From: JASHSH01 sp036490215
GTDB taxonomy: Bacteria; Pseudomonadota; Alphaproteobacteria; Rhodospirillales; Magnetospirillaceae
DNA length: 64,000 nucleotides
Assembly: GCA_036490215.1 (NCBI GenBank)
Contig: DASXEH010000036.1
Coordinates: 1 to 64,000 of the forward strand
Reading direction: 5' to 3'
Positions within the stretch are counted from its first letter, which is position 1. Each line of letters begins with the position of its first letter. Of the stretch, positions 24,850 to 32,729 are shown in pieces. The position numbers were made by a program, and so were the translations under genes. The notes beneath the pieces are model-generated. The model saw only the letters and a program-made list of their open reading frames with translations. It did no database searches and had not been told where the DNA came from.

Positions 24850-25635
24850 ATGATGGAAATACGTCTGAACGACAAGGTTATCCTGGTCACCGGCTCGACC
24901 TTGGGTGTGGGGCACGCGACTGCCCGACTGGCTGCGACAAGCGGCGCTGCAGGCGTAATGATCACTGGCCGCAATGCTGAACGCGGCAAGCAGGTCGTAG
25001 ACGAAATCACCGCGCTTGGCGGCAAAGCCGCCTTCGTCGCCGGCGATCTGGCCGATCCCGCCACGCCTGAAAAGATTGTCGGCGCCTGTATCGAAAAGTT
25101 CGGACGCGTCGATGGTCTGGTGAATGCCGCAGCACTCACCGACCGCGCCTCTCTGCTCGACGGCACCGTGGAATTCTGGAACCGCATGTTCTCGGCGAAT
25201 ACGCGCGCACCATTTTTCCTAATGCAGCACTGCGTGAAAGACATGCGCCGCCGCAAGGCGCCGGGCGCGATTGTCAATGTGCTCTCGGTCAACATTCACT
25301 GCGGCCTGCCCTCGCTCGCCATCTATTCGGCGACCAAAGGTGCGCTGGCCGTGCTGACGAAGAATGTGGCCAACGCCCATAAGGAAGACCGCATCCGCTG
25401 CAACGGCATCATTCTCGGCTGGACCGACACGCCGTCGGAACGCGAGATGCAAGCCCAGACCTTGGGGCTCGGCGAAGGCTGGCTTGAACGCGCCGAAAAG
25501 GCGCAGCCGTTCGGCCGCCTGTTGAAGCCCGAGGACGTTGCCAATCTGGCGGTGTTCCTGCTCAGCGATGCCGCCGGCCCCATGACCGGCGCTTTGATCG
25601 ACCAAGAACAACGAGTCCCCGGCGCGCCCGGGTGA
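24850..25635 (+). CDS. Short-chain dehydrogenase/reductase
   Basis: This 261-residue SDR has the cofactor motif TGSTLGVG (14-21) and VNAAA (91-95) at the usual NNAG place. Its active-site Ser is S146, with Y159 and K163 (YSATK). It probably oxidises or reduces a sugar or polyol hydroxyl. ATG 24850 is adjacent to a second ATG at 24853, which stands at a better distance (7 bases) from the ribosome site GGGAG, so the protein may be one residue shorter. It is the first gene of the plus-strand polyol operon and lies 13 bases before the mannitol-dehydrogenase-family gene. Confidence 0.88.
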   Translation: MMEIRLNDKVILVTGSTLGVGHATARLAATSGAAGVMITGRNAERGKQVVDEITALGGKAAFVAGDLADPATPEKIVGACIEKFGRVDGLVNAAALTDRASLLDGTVEFWNRMFSANTRAPFFLMQHCVKDMRRRKAPGAIVNVLSVNIHCGLPSLAIYSATKGALAVLTKNVANAHKEDRIRCNGIILGWTDTPSEREMQAQTLGLGEGWLERAEKAQPFGRLLKPEDVANLAVFLLSDAAGPMTGALIDQEQRVPGAPG

Positions 25636-25648
25636 CCGCGGAGGAAAC

Positions 25649-27136
25649 ATGGCAAGGCTTAGCCCCGGCACGCTGAGGGACGTGCCGCCGGCGGTTCGCC
25701 GTCCCGGCTACGATCGCGCGCGGCTCAATGTGGGCATGGCCCATATCGGCGTCGGTGCGTTTCATCGTTGCCACCAAGCCGAATTCACCGACGACGCACT
25801 TGAGGCCGAGTTCGGCCCTTGGGGCAGCATCGGCATCAATATTCGCGACCCTCTGTTGCGCCCTACCCTCGGCGCCCAGCAGGGACTTTATTCGCGCACG
25901 CTGAGTGACGAAGACCAAGTTGAGACCCGCATCATCGGCTGCATGCGTGAGGCGATCGACGCGCAGAACGATTCGGAACTGGCCATTGCCGCTTTGGCCG
26001 CGCCGCGCATCAAGCTCGTGACGATGACGGTCACCGAGAAAGGCTATTGCCACTTTCCCTCGACCGGCGCGCTCAATCCCGACCATCAGGACATTGTCCA
26101 CGATCTCGGTCGACATGCGAAACCGCGCTCGGTGCCCGGTATAGTAGTCGAAGCGTTACGGCGCCGCCGCGATACACATGCCGGGCCGATCACGCTGATG
26201 AGCTGCGACAATATTCCGTCGAACGGCCGCATCCTTCACAGCGTCGTCACCACCCTGGCCGCGCAGAAATATCCCGATCTGAATGCCTGGATCGCCGACA
26301 ATGTGCGCTTCCCCTCTGCAATGGTGGATCGCATCGTGCCGGCCACAAGCGAAGCCGACATCGCCTATGCGGCTGAGACCTGTGAGGTCGAAGATTCAGT
26401 GCCCGTAGTGGGTGAGCCCTTCCGCCAATGGGTGATCGAGGACGATTTCGCCGCCGCGCGCCCGCGTTGGGATTTGGCCGGCGTGGAATTCGTCACCGAT
26501 GTCGAGCCATATGAATTCATCAAAATGCGCGTGCTGAATGGCGCGCAGACGGCCATGTCTTATTTCGGTGCGCTGGCCGGGATCGGCCACACGTTCGAGG
26601 ATGTGCGCGATCCGATCATCGCGCGTTTCGTACGGCATATGCTGGAGCACGAGACAGCACCCAATCTGCCCAAGGGCGCGATGGATGTGCCCTCCTATAT
26701 CGATCTTACCTTCAAGCGCCTGCTCAATTCGTCGGTTCGTCATCGCAACCACCAGATCGCGACCGACGGTTCGCAAAAGATCGTGCAGCGGCTGCTCAAC
26801 CCGATCCGTTTCTGCATCGCGCGCGGGATGAGCTACGACTTCCTTGCCGCCGCCACGGCAGCCTGGATGGCCTATCTTCTGGCTGCATCCCCTAAATTCG
26901 GTGCGCGCTGGGAACCATCCGATCCCTGGGCTGAGACCATTCGCAAGATCGGCGACGAGATCGGCCTTAATTCGGTGATGCTGGCCGGGCGTATCATGGG
27001 AATCGAAGCGATCTTCGGCACCGACCTGCTAAGCGATGCCGCGCTGACCCAGTCCATCGCGCGCCATCTCAACGGCCTGCTGTTGGGTGATTCGCAGCAG
27101 CATCTGAATGCGATGCTGTCGACGGCAGCCGCCTGA
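25649..27136 (+). CDS. Mannitol dehydrogenase family protein with altered active site
   Basis: This 495-residue protein is of the long-chain polyol dehydrogenase family (mannitol 2-dehydrogenase, fructuronate and tagaturonate reductases). It has the N-terminal Rossmann start GMAHIGVGAFHRCHQAEF, an Asn in LMSCDNIPSNG and an Asp in SAMVDRIVPAT. The catalytic Lys is K292 and the oxyanion Asn is N297 (KMRVLNGAQ). The residue three after that Asn, normally His, is Gln here (Q300, codon CAG at 26546-26548). GGAGG stands just before the ATG. Its stop overlaps the ATG of the RpiR gene by one base. Substrate may differ from mannitol because of Q300. Confidence 0.88.
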   Translation: MARLSPGTLRDVPPAVRRPGYDRARLNVGMAHIGVGAFHRCHQAEFTDDALEAEFGPWGSIGINIRDPLLRPTLGAQQGLYSRTLSDEDQVETRIIGCMREAIDAQNDSELAIAALAAPRIKLVTMTVTEKGYCHFPSTGALNPDHQDIVHDLGRHAKPRSVPGIVVEALRRRRDTHAGPITLMSCDNIPSNGRILHSVVTTLAAQKYPDLNAWIADNVRFPSAMVDRIVPATSEADIAYAAETCEVEDSVPVVGEPFRQWVIEDDFAAARPRWDLAGVEFVTDVEPYEFIKMRVLNGAQTAMSYFGALAGIGHTFEDVRDPIIARFVRHMLEHETAPNLPKGAMDVPSYIDLTFKRLLNSSVRHRNHQIATDGSQKIVQRLLNPIRFCIARGMSYDFLAAATAAWMAYLLAASPKFGARWEPSDPWAETIRKIGDEIGLNSVMLAGRIMGIEAIFGTDLLSDAALTQSIARHLNGLLLGDSQQHLNAMLSTAAA

Positions 27137-28011
27137 TGGCGACGCGGACGCAGACCTCGCGCGGCGACCGGGAAGCATTGGGCTACGGCCATCCGAAGAC
27201 TTATGAGGACCTACGTGCGGTGCTGGCCTCGGGTTCGGTCCGTCTGCCCAAGCGCCTGCGGCAGGTTGCGGTCTATCTCTGGCAGCATCCCAGCGAAGTG
27301 GCATTGGGCACCGTGACCAGTGTTGCCGAGAAGGCCGGCGTGCAACCTTCGACCATGGTACGCTTCGCACAAAATCTCGGCTATTCGGGCTTTTCCGATC
27401 TGCAGGATCTGTTCAAAGCCTATGTGAAGGAAAGCTGGCCGGAGTCACGCGAACGCGCATTGCCTTTGGGCGACGGCCGCACCACCAAGGACCCGAATTT
27501 TCATCTGGTCGCGGGCATGGTCGAGGCGTCGATGCAGTCCCTCGCCCATATGAACGAGTCAATCGATCGCGCGCGTTTTTCCGCCGTGGTCAAGATTCTC
27601 GCCAAGGCCAATATCATCTATCTCGTTGGCAATAAGCGCGCCTTTCCCGTGACGATGTATATGTCGCTGGCCCTCTCTCAACTCGGCATCGCCAACATCC
27701 TGGTCGACAATATCGGCTCGAGTGCTTTCGGCCAGATCGGCTGCTCCACGCCGCGCGATGCTGTGCTGGCGATCAGTTTCAGCCCCTACAATTCGATCAC
27801 GCCGGAACTCGCCGCCACGGCGGCGCAGCGCGGTACGCCGTTGGTCTCGATCACCGACAGCACCTTCAGCCCCCTCGTCGCTTTGTCCAATGCATGGATT
27901 GAAGTGGTCGAAAGCGAGTATGGCGGTTTCCGTTCGATGGCGGCGACGATCGCTGTGGGCATGGCCGTGGTTCTGGCAGTCGATAAGAGCCGGCAAGCCA
28001 GCAGCAAATAG
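27136..28011 (+). CDS. RpiR/MurR-family transcriptional regulator
   Basis: This 291-residue protein has an N-terminal HTH_6 domain (about 25-100, with RLPKRLRQVAVYLW and a helix-turn-helix around TVTSVAEKAGVQPSTMVRF). A SIS sugar-phosphate-binding domain follows at about 130-265 (IIYLVGNKRAFP, ISFSPYNSITPE, SITDSTFSPL). RpiR proteins sense phosphosugars and control sugar and inositol use. It lies inside the operon it probably controls, overlapping the previous gene by one base, so autoregulation through the palindrome at 24809-24824 is likely. Confidence 0.9.
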   Translation: MATRTQTSRGDREALGYGHPKTYEDLRAVLASGSVRLPKRLRQVAVYLWQHPSEVALGTVTSVAEKAGVQPSTMVRFAQNLGYSGFSDLQDLFKAYVKESWPESRERALPLGDGRTTKDPNFHLVAGMVEASMQSLAHMNESIDRARFSAVVKILAKANIIYLVGNKRAFPVTMYMSLALSQLGIANILVDNIGSSAFGQIGCSTPRDAVLAISFSPYNSITPELAATAAQRGTPLVSITDSTFSPLVALSNAWIEVVESEYGGFRSMAATIAVGMAVVLAVDKSRQASSK

Positions 28012-28026
28012 CATCCGGAGCGTTCA

Positions 28027-29937
28027 GTGGATCAACTCGATGTGATCACGATCGGCCGTTCATCGGTCGATCTCTATGCCCAGCAGATCGGCGGCGCGTT
28101 GGAAGATGCGCAGACCTTTTTCAAATCGGTCGGTGGCTGCCCGTCCAATATCGCCATCGGCAGCGCGCGCCTCGGTCTGAAATCGGGCCTGATCACCCGC
28201 GTCGGCGACGAGCAGATGGGCCGCTTTATCCGCGCTCAACTCGAACGCGAGGGCGTGGCCACACGCGGCGTGATCACCGACAAGACGCGTCTCACGGCCC
28301 TCGTCCTGCTCGCGGTCAAGGATCGGACATCGTTTCCGATGATCTTCGTGCGGGAAAACTGCGCCGACATGGCGCTCGACGATAGCGACATCGATCCGGC
28401 CTATATCGCTTCGGCCAAGGCCGTCCTCGTGACCGGGACTCATCTCTCCCGCCCCAATGTCGAAGCTGCCAGCCGCAAGGCGGTGAAGCTCGCCAAGCAA
28501 GCGGGCAAGAAGGTGATTTTCGATATCGACTACCGTCCAAACCTGTGGGGATTAGCCGGCCACGAAGCCGGAGAGGCGCGCTATGTGAAATCGGCCGAAG
28601 TCAGTGCCCGGCTGCAGACCTTGCTGCCCGACTGCGATCTAATCGTCGGCACCGAGGAAGAAGTAGCCATCGCCGGCGGCAGCGAAGATACGCTGACTTC
28701 GCTGCGGGCGATCCGCGCCAAATCGAAGGCGACGATTGTCCTCAAGCGCGGCCCGATGGGCTGCACGGTCTATGAGGGCGCCATCCCCGATACGATCGAC
28801 GGCGGTATCAGCGGCAGCGCCTTTCCAATCGAGGTCTACAATGTGCTCGGTGCGGGCGATGCATTCATGTCCGGTTTCTTGCGCGGCTGGCTGCGCGGCG
28901 AATCGATCGACACCTGCGCAACCTGGGCCAATGCGTGCGGCGCGTTGGTGGTCTCGCGGCTGATGTGCTCGCCGGAAAGTCCAACCTTTGTCGAGCTCCA
29001 GCAATTCCTGACGAACGGCAGCCCGCATCACGCGTTGCGCAAAGACGTGGTCCTGAATCACACGCATTGGGCGACAACGCGTCGACCGCTCGATATCCCC
29101 CAAGGCCTGATGGTCTTCGCGATGGATCATCGCCGCCAGCTCGACGATATGTTCGACAAGGCCGGCAAGCCGCGCGATCTCATCCCGAAACTAAAATTGT
29201 TGGCCGTGCAGGCTTGCGAGCGTGTCGCTCAGGGCCGGCCAGGTTACGGCATGCTGCTCGACGGCAAGTATGGGCAGGAAGCCCTGTTCCAGGCCGCGCA
29301 AAAGAATCTCTGGATCGCGCGGCCGGTCGAACTTCCCGGCTCGCGGCCGCTCGAATTTGAGATCGGTAGCGATGTCGGCAGCCATCTGCTCGAATGGCCG
29401 GTGACGCAAATCGTGAAGTGCCTCTGCTTCTACCATCCGGATGACGACGCGGAACTCAAGAAGAGACAGCAGCGCGGGCTACTGCGCGTGACTGATGCGG
29501 CGCGCATACTGGGTCGCGAATTGCTGATCGAAATCATTAGCACCAGCCACGGATCGATCGACGACAAGACCGCCGCCCGGTCGATGAGCGAACTGTACGC
29601 GCTCGGCATCAAACCCGATTGGTGGAAACTCGAACCGCAAACCACGCGCGCGGGTTGGCAAGCCGTGAACGATGTGATCGCGAAGAACGACGCCTTCTGC
29701 CGTGGCGTTGTCGTCCTCGGCCTCGATGCGCCAGCGGATCAGCTGATCCGCTCGTTCGAACTGGCCAGCGAGTCACCGATGGTGCGCGGCTTTGCCATCG
29801 GCCGGACGATCTTTGCAGATACCGCGCGGGCCTGGTTGGGCGGCACGGTCGATGATGAACACGCCGTCGCCGCGATGGCGCAAAACTTCTCTGCGCTCTG
29901 CGACGCCTGGATAAAAACGCGGAAGATAACTGTTTAA
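28027..29937 (+). CDS. iolC: IolC-type 5-dehydro-2-deoxygluconokinase fused to DUF2090 aldolase-like domain
   Basis: This 636-residue protein has two parts. Residues 1 to about 325 are a PfkB-family sugar kinase with GGCPSNIAIGSARLG (36-50) and GAGD (275-278), D278 being the catalytic base. From about 345 (LDIPQGLMVFAMDHR onward) comes the DUF2090 TIM-barrel domain, found fused to IolC in many proteobacteria and held to be a 5-dehydro-2-deoxyphosphogluconate aldolase. The pair would phosphorylate and cleave the late intermediate of myo-inositol breakdown. GTG at 28027 has CGGAG about 7 bases before it. No IolB, IolD or IolA gene is in the window. Confidence 0.88.
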   Translation: MDQLDVITIGRSSVDLYAQQIGGALEDAQTFFKSVGGCPSNIAIGSARLGLKSGLITRVGDEQMGRFIRAQLEREGVATRGVITDKTRLTALVLLAVKDRTSFPMIFVRENCADMALDDSDIDPAYIASAKAVLVTGTHLSRPNVEAASRKAVKLAKQAGKKVIFDIDYRPNLWGLAGHEAGEARYVKSAEVSARLQTLLPDCDLIVGTEEEVAIAGGSEDTLTSLRAIRAKSKATIVLKRGPMGCTVYEGAIPDTIDGGISGSAFPIEVYNVLGAGDAFMSGFLRGWLRGESIDTCATWANACGALVVSRLMCSPESPTFVELQQFLTNGSPHHALRKDVVLNHTHWATTRRPLDIPQGLMVFAMDHRRQLDDMFDKAGKPRDLIPKLKLLAVQACERVAQGRPGYGMLLDGKYGQEALFQAAQKNLWIARPVELPGSRPLEFEIGSDVGSHLLEWPVTQIVKCLCFYHPDDDAELKKRQQRGLLRVTDAARILGRELLIEIISTSHGSIDDKTAARSMSELYALGIKPDWWKLEPQTTRAGWQAVNDVIAKNDAFCRGVVVLGLDAPADQLIRSFELASESPMVRGFAIGRTIFADTARAWLGGTVDDEHAVAAMAQNFSALCDAWIKTRKITV

Positions 29938-29949
29938 GAATTTAAGCAA

Positions 29950-30025
29950 TTATTGCGAGCGAAGCGAACAATCCGGAATTTCCTCGAAAGCCTGGATTGC
30001 TTCGTCGCGTTACTCCTAGCAATGA
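29950..30025. repeat. Degenerate intergenic palindromic element between convergent genes
   Basis: Arms at about 29950-29974 and 29991-30025 are imperfect reverse complements; the shared words are ATTGCGAG, CGAAGCGA and CAATCC, with GGATTGCTTCGTCGC on the right. They flank a 16 base centre. The words resemble a palindromic element I know as dispersed between genes in many alphaproteobacteria. It fills almost the whole gap between the ends of the iolC and ThDP-enzyme genes and could act as a two-way terminator. Only one copy was found in this window. Confidence 0.6.
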
Positions 30026-30029
30026 TGCA

Positions 30030-31706
30030 TTATTTCTTCAACGCCGCCGCGCGGATCGCCGATAGGGTGGTCCGCGTGGTGATCACTTCTGGGTCCACGC
30101 GCAATTCGAGCACAGCCGCCCGCTTTGCGGCTACGGCTTCCTCGAAGGCTGGCGCGAATTCGACCGTGCGTTCGACCTTCGCGGCAAAAGCGCCATAGCT
30201 CTTCGCCAAGGCCACGAAATCGGGATTCACCAGATCGGTGCCGCTGATGCGCCCCGGATAGCGACGCTCTTGGTGCATGCGGATCGTGCCGAAGATACCG
30301 TTATTGAAGAGCAGGATGATCGGCGCAGCCCTGGCCGCCATGGCCGTGGACAGTTCCTGCCCTGTCATCATGAAGCCGCCATCGCCCACATTGCCGACGA
30401 CGATCCGGTCCGGATGCTTGATGGCCGCGGCAACAGCCGCGGGCACGCCATAGCCCATCGCGCCGCTGGTCGGGCCGAGCTGGCGGCCTGGGCGGCGATA
30501 GGTCAGGAACCGCTGCGCCCAGCCGGAGAAGTTGCCGGCATCGCTGGTGATGATGGCATTCTCCGGCAGTCGGTCGCGCAACCAAACAAAAGCCGAGCCG
30601 AGATCGAGCGCGCCGTCGTATTTGCCTGGCACCAGCCATTCGTGATAATCCGCGCGCGCTGCCTTAGCCCACTCTGCCCAACGCGATGTCGAGGCAGACT
30701 TGGTGCCCGCGATAGCCGCCGCAAAAGCCGCGGACCCGGATTGGATCGCAAGATCGGGCCGGAAGACGCGACCCAATTCCTCGGCGTTGGCATGAATGTG
30801 AATGAGCTTTTGATCAGGCTGCGGAATCGCCATCAGGTCGTAGCCCTGGGTGGTGATCTCGCCCAGCCTTGCGCCAACCACGAGCAGCAAATCGGCCTGC
30901 TTGAGTCGCGCGACCAGTTTCGGATTCGCGCCTGTGCCGAGATCACCGATATAGGACTCACTGCGGTTGTCGATAACGTCCTGGCGGCGGAACGAGCAAC
31001 ATACCGGCACGTTCCAAGCCTCGGCGAAGCCTTGGATCGCGCGCGCGGCTTCATCGGTCCAACCGCTGCCGCCCACCATCATGACGGGGCGTTGGGCCTG
31101 TGACAGCATCTCGGTCAGGCGTGCGAGGTCGGGAGCGGCCGGCGCGGCGTAGGTCGGCGTCATCGGCCTCGGATCGGCGGCATCCACCACGTCGCGCAGC
31201 ATGTCTTCGGGCAATGCCAGCACCACTGGGCCAGGCCGTCCCGACGCTGCAACGTGGAAGGCGCGGCTCAACAGCTCCGGAATGCGCGCGGCATCATCGA
31301 TCTGTGCCGCCCATTTCGCGACGCTGCCGTACATGCGGCGATAATCGATTTCCTGAAACGCCTCGCGCTCGGCCTGATCGCGCGCCACCTGCCCCACCAG
31401 CAGGATCATTGGTGTGCTGTCCTGAAAAGCCGTATGCACGCCGATCGACGCGTTGCAGGCCCCGGGGCCGCGCGTGACGATGGCAACGCCCGGCTGTCCG
31501 GTCAGCTTGCCGACAGCTTCCGCCATAAAGGCCGCGCCGCCTTCCTGCCGGCAGGTGATCAGCTTGACCTCGGGCACATCCACGAACGCGTCGAGCACTT
31601 CGAGAAAACTCTCGCCCGCCACGCTGAAGACAACGTCCACGCCGTGCACCTTCAACATGTCGACGATCAACCGTCCGCCCGTACGCCCGTTGCCCTGAAC
31701 CGCCAT
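30030..31706 (-). CDS. Thiamine diphosphate-dependent enzyme, acetolactate synthase-like
   Basis: This 558-residue protein has the three-domain layout of the ThDP-decarboxylase superfamily. The cofactor-activating Glu lies in CRQEGGAAF (E55) and the ThDP/metal motif starts at GDGGF near 439 and ends with LLFNN. It lacks an adjacent small regulatory subunit gene, so it is more likely a catabolic carboligase or decarboxylase than the biosynthetic acetolactate synthase. It is also shorter than IolD, which rules against that assignment. It is convergent with iolC and divergent from the marR gene. A TATATA (31721-31726) lies only 14 bases before the ATG and no ribosome site is visible, so the message may be nearly leaderless. 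Confidence 0.82.
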   Translation of the reverse strand: MAVQGNGRTGGRLIVDMLKVHGVDVVFSVAGESFLEVLDAFVDVPEVKLITCRQEGGAAFMAEAVGKLTGQPGVAIVTRGPGACNASIGVHTAFQDSTPMILLVGQVARDQAEREAFQEIDYRRMYGSVAKWAAQIDDAARIPELLSRAFHVAASGRPGPVVLALPEDMLRDVVDAADPRPMTPTYAAPAAPDLARLTEMLSQAQRPVMMVGGSGWTDEAARAIQGFAEAWNVPVCCSFRRQDVIDNRSESYIGDLGTGANPKLVARLKQADLLLVVGARLGEITTQGYDLMAIPQPDQKLIHIHANAEELGRVFRPDLAIQSGSAAFAAAIAGTKSASTSRWAEWAKAARADYHEWLVPGKYDGALDLGSAFVWLRDRLPENAIITSDAGNFSGWAQRFLTYRRPGRQLGPTSGAMGYGVPAAVAAAIKHPDRIVVGNVGDGGFMMTGQELSTAMAARAAPIILLFNNGIFGTIRMHQERRYPGRISGTDLVNPDFVALAKSYGAFAAKVERTVEFAPAFEEAVAAKRAAVLELRVDPEVITTRTTLSAIRAAALKK

Positions 31707-31782
31707 GATTATGCGCGACCTATATACGTTGCGTTGCAGCGAAGCCTAACCGCTCGTGACGCCCGGCGCTACCCGGTCCGGA

Positions 31783-31797
31783 GTCAATCTGGTTGAC
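31783..31797. promoter_or_regulatory. Candidate MarR operator, copy 1 (GTCAA-N5-TTGAC)
   Basis: A palindrome with 5 bp arms around TCTGG lies between the divergent ThDP-enzyme and marR genes, 42 bases before the marR start. The same arms and spacing recur at 32474-32492 in front of the LIV transporter operon. The pairing makes it a good candidate for autoregulation by the MarR protein. Confidence 0.6.
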
Positions 31798-31839
31798 CGA
31801 TGCCCATAGGCCGATCACGATGCCCGCCGGATTGCAGCG

Positions 31840-32415
31840 ATGAAAAAGAAACAAGACGACGATTGGTACGACGACAGCGTCGAACCGCCGAGAGGCGGAA
31901 CATCGTCGGTTCAGCCTTTCGCCGATGGCTTTAACCTGTGCCTCGAGCGGATGCATTACGTTTACAACAACTATGTCCGCGGCTCGAATCGAGTCATGGA
32001 GAAGCTTGGCCTCGGTCGTGCTCATCACCGCGTCCTCTATTTTATAGCGCGTGGGCGGTCTTCCGCCGGCACAGGCGGCTTGCGTGGCATGGCGCAGCGA
32101 CTCGGCATTTCCAAGCAGGCGCTGCACAAGACGCTGCGCGAATTGATCGAGCACGATCTGGCTGTGTCGGAACCCAATCCCGCCAACAAGCGCGAACACT
32201 TCCTGAAGCTCACGCCCAAGGGCCTCGCGCTCGAAGAACTCGTGTCCGGCATCCAACGGCGCATGTTCGCAGAGGCCGCTGCCAGACATGGCAACGATGC
32301 GATCAAACATTGGGCATCGGTGATGGACGTGCTGGCGACGTCACAGATTCATCAAGGCTCAGAAGAGCAGAAGATCATTTCCAAGATACGCCGCCCCGGC
32401 TCTAAACCGCGTTAA
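31840..32415 (+). CDS. MarR-family winged-helix transcriptional regulator
   Basis: This 191-residue protein has a charged N-terminal tail of about 30 residues, then the MarR fold. The recognition region is around RLGISKQALHKTLRELIEHDL (split here as RLGISKQALHKT and LRELIEHDL, about 88-108), and the wing ends REHFLKLTPKG. MarR proteins of this kind often answer to aromatic or alicyclic acids or their CoA thioesters. It stands between the ThDP enzyme and the LIV transporter, and matching palindromes are present before its own gene and before livG. It therefore most likely represses itself and the uptake/beta-oxidation cluster. Confidence 0.85.
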   Translation: MKKKQDDDWYDDSVEPPRGGTSSVQPFADGFNLCLERMHYVYNNYVRGSNRVMEKLGLGRAHHRVLYFIARGRSSAGTGGLRGMAQRLGISKQALHKTLRELIEHDLAVSEPNPANKREHFLKLTPKGLALEELVSGIQRRMFAEAAARHGNDAIKHWASVMDVLATSQIHQGSEEQKIISKIRRPGSKPR

Positions 32416-32473
32416 GCCCACCCCCGCCGCACTGCGGCATCAATCATTGGTTCCGATTTAGCGGAATTCGGAC

Positions 32474-32492
32474 GAGTCAAAGCGGTTGACTC
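32474..32492. promoter_or_regulatory. Candidate MarR operator, copy 2 (GAGTCAA-N5-TTGACTC)
   Basis: A perfect palindrome with 7 bp arms around AGCGG. Core arms, spacing and the GG at the end of the centre are shared with the copy at 31783-31797. Its right arm is also the -35 box of the LIV promoter, so a bound repressor would block RNA polymerase. Confidence 0.7.
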
Positions 32493-32513
32493 AATCGCCG
32501 GACTTGGCATGAT
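32486..32513 (+). promoter_or_regulatory. Candidate sigma70 promoter of the LIV/beta-oxidation cluster
   Basis: TTGACT (32486-32491) and CATGAT (32508-32513, four of six matches) are 16 bases apart. The -35 box lies within the right arm of the MarR-type palindrome. A start near 32520 leaves a leader of about 210 bases. Confidence 0.5.
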
Positions 32514-32729
32514 CGTTTTCAATATTAAAACGCTCAGCGCGCCCCGCCTGAAGATGGGAACCCGCTGAAAACAAGGGAAACGTCGACGGATCGTGAGTAC
32601 CCGATTCGAACGTCGAAATGTATCTACGCCACCATCGCGTCTCCTTTGGGTCGCGATCGCTGACCTTTTTGTCCGTGATTACGCGGATACGCATGCGGTG
32701 GTCGCGCGCTCTTTGTCGCTGGGGGCGCG

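Larger units (their letters stand above)
32416..32729 (+). other. 314 bp control region and long leader before the LIV operon
   Basis: No convincing gene lies here. It holds a small GC hairpin just after marR (32426-32438, GCCGCA / TGCGGC), the second MarR-type palindrome (32474-32492) and a promoter overlapping it. What remains is about 210 bases of probable untranslated leader before the livG ATG at 32730. A 6 bp hairpin (TCCGTG / CGCGGA, about 32672-32687) is the only clear structure in the leader. Confidence 0.45.

Noticed and set aside
32557..32584. Possible second EcfG promoter (GGAAC then CGTC) in the LIV leader
   Set aside because: The spacing is 19 bases and the second box is CGTC, not CGTT. 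Both depart from the EcfG form.
32491..32694. 67-codon minus-strand open frame in the LIV leader
   Set aside because: It has no nearby ribosome site and no recognised family, and it lies antisense to the probable leader of the LIV transcript. It could be re-examined if conserved, but I cannot support it.
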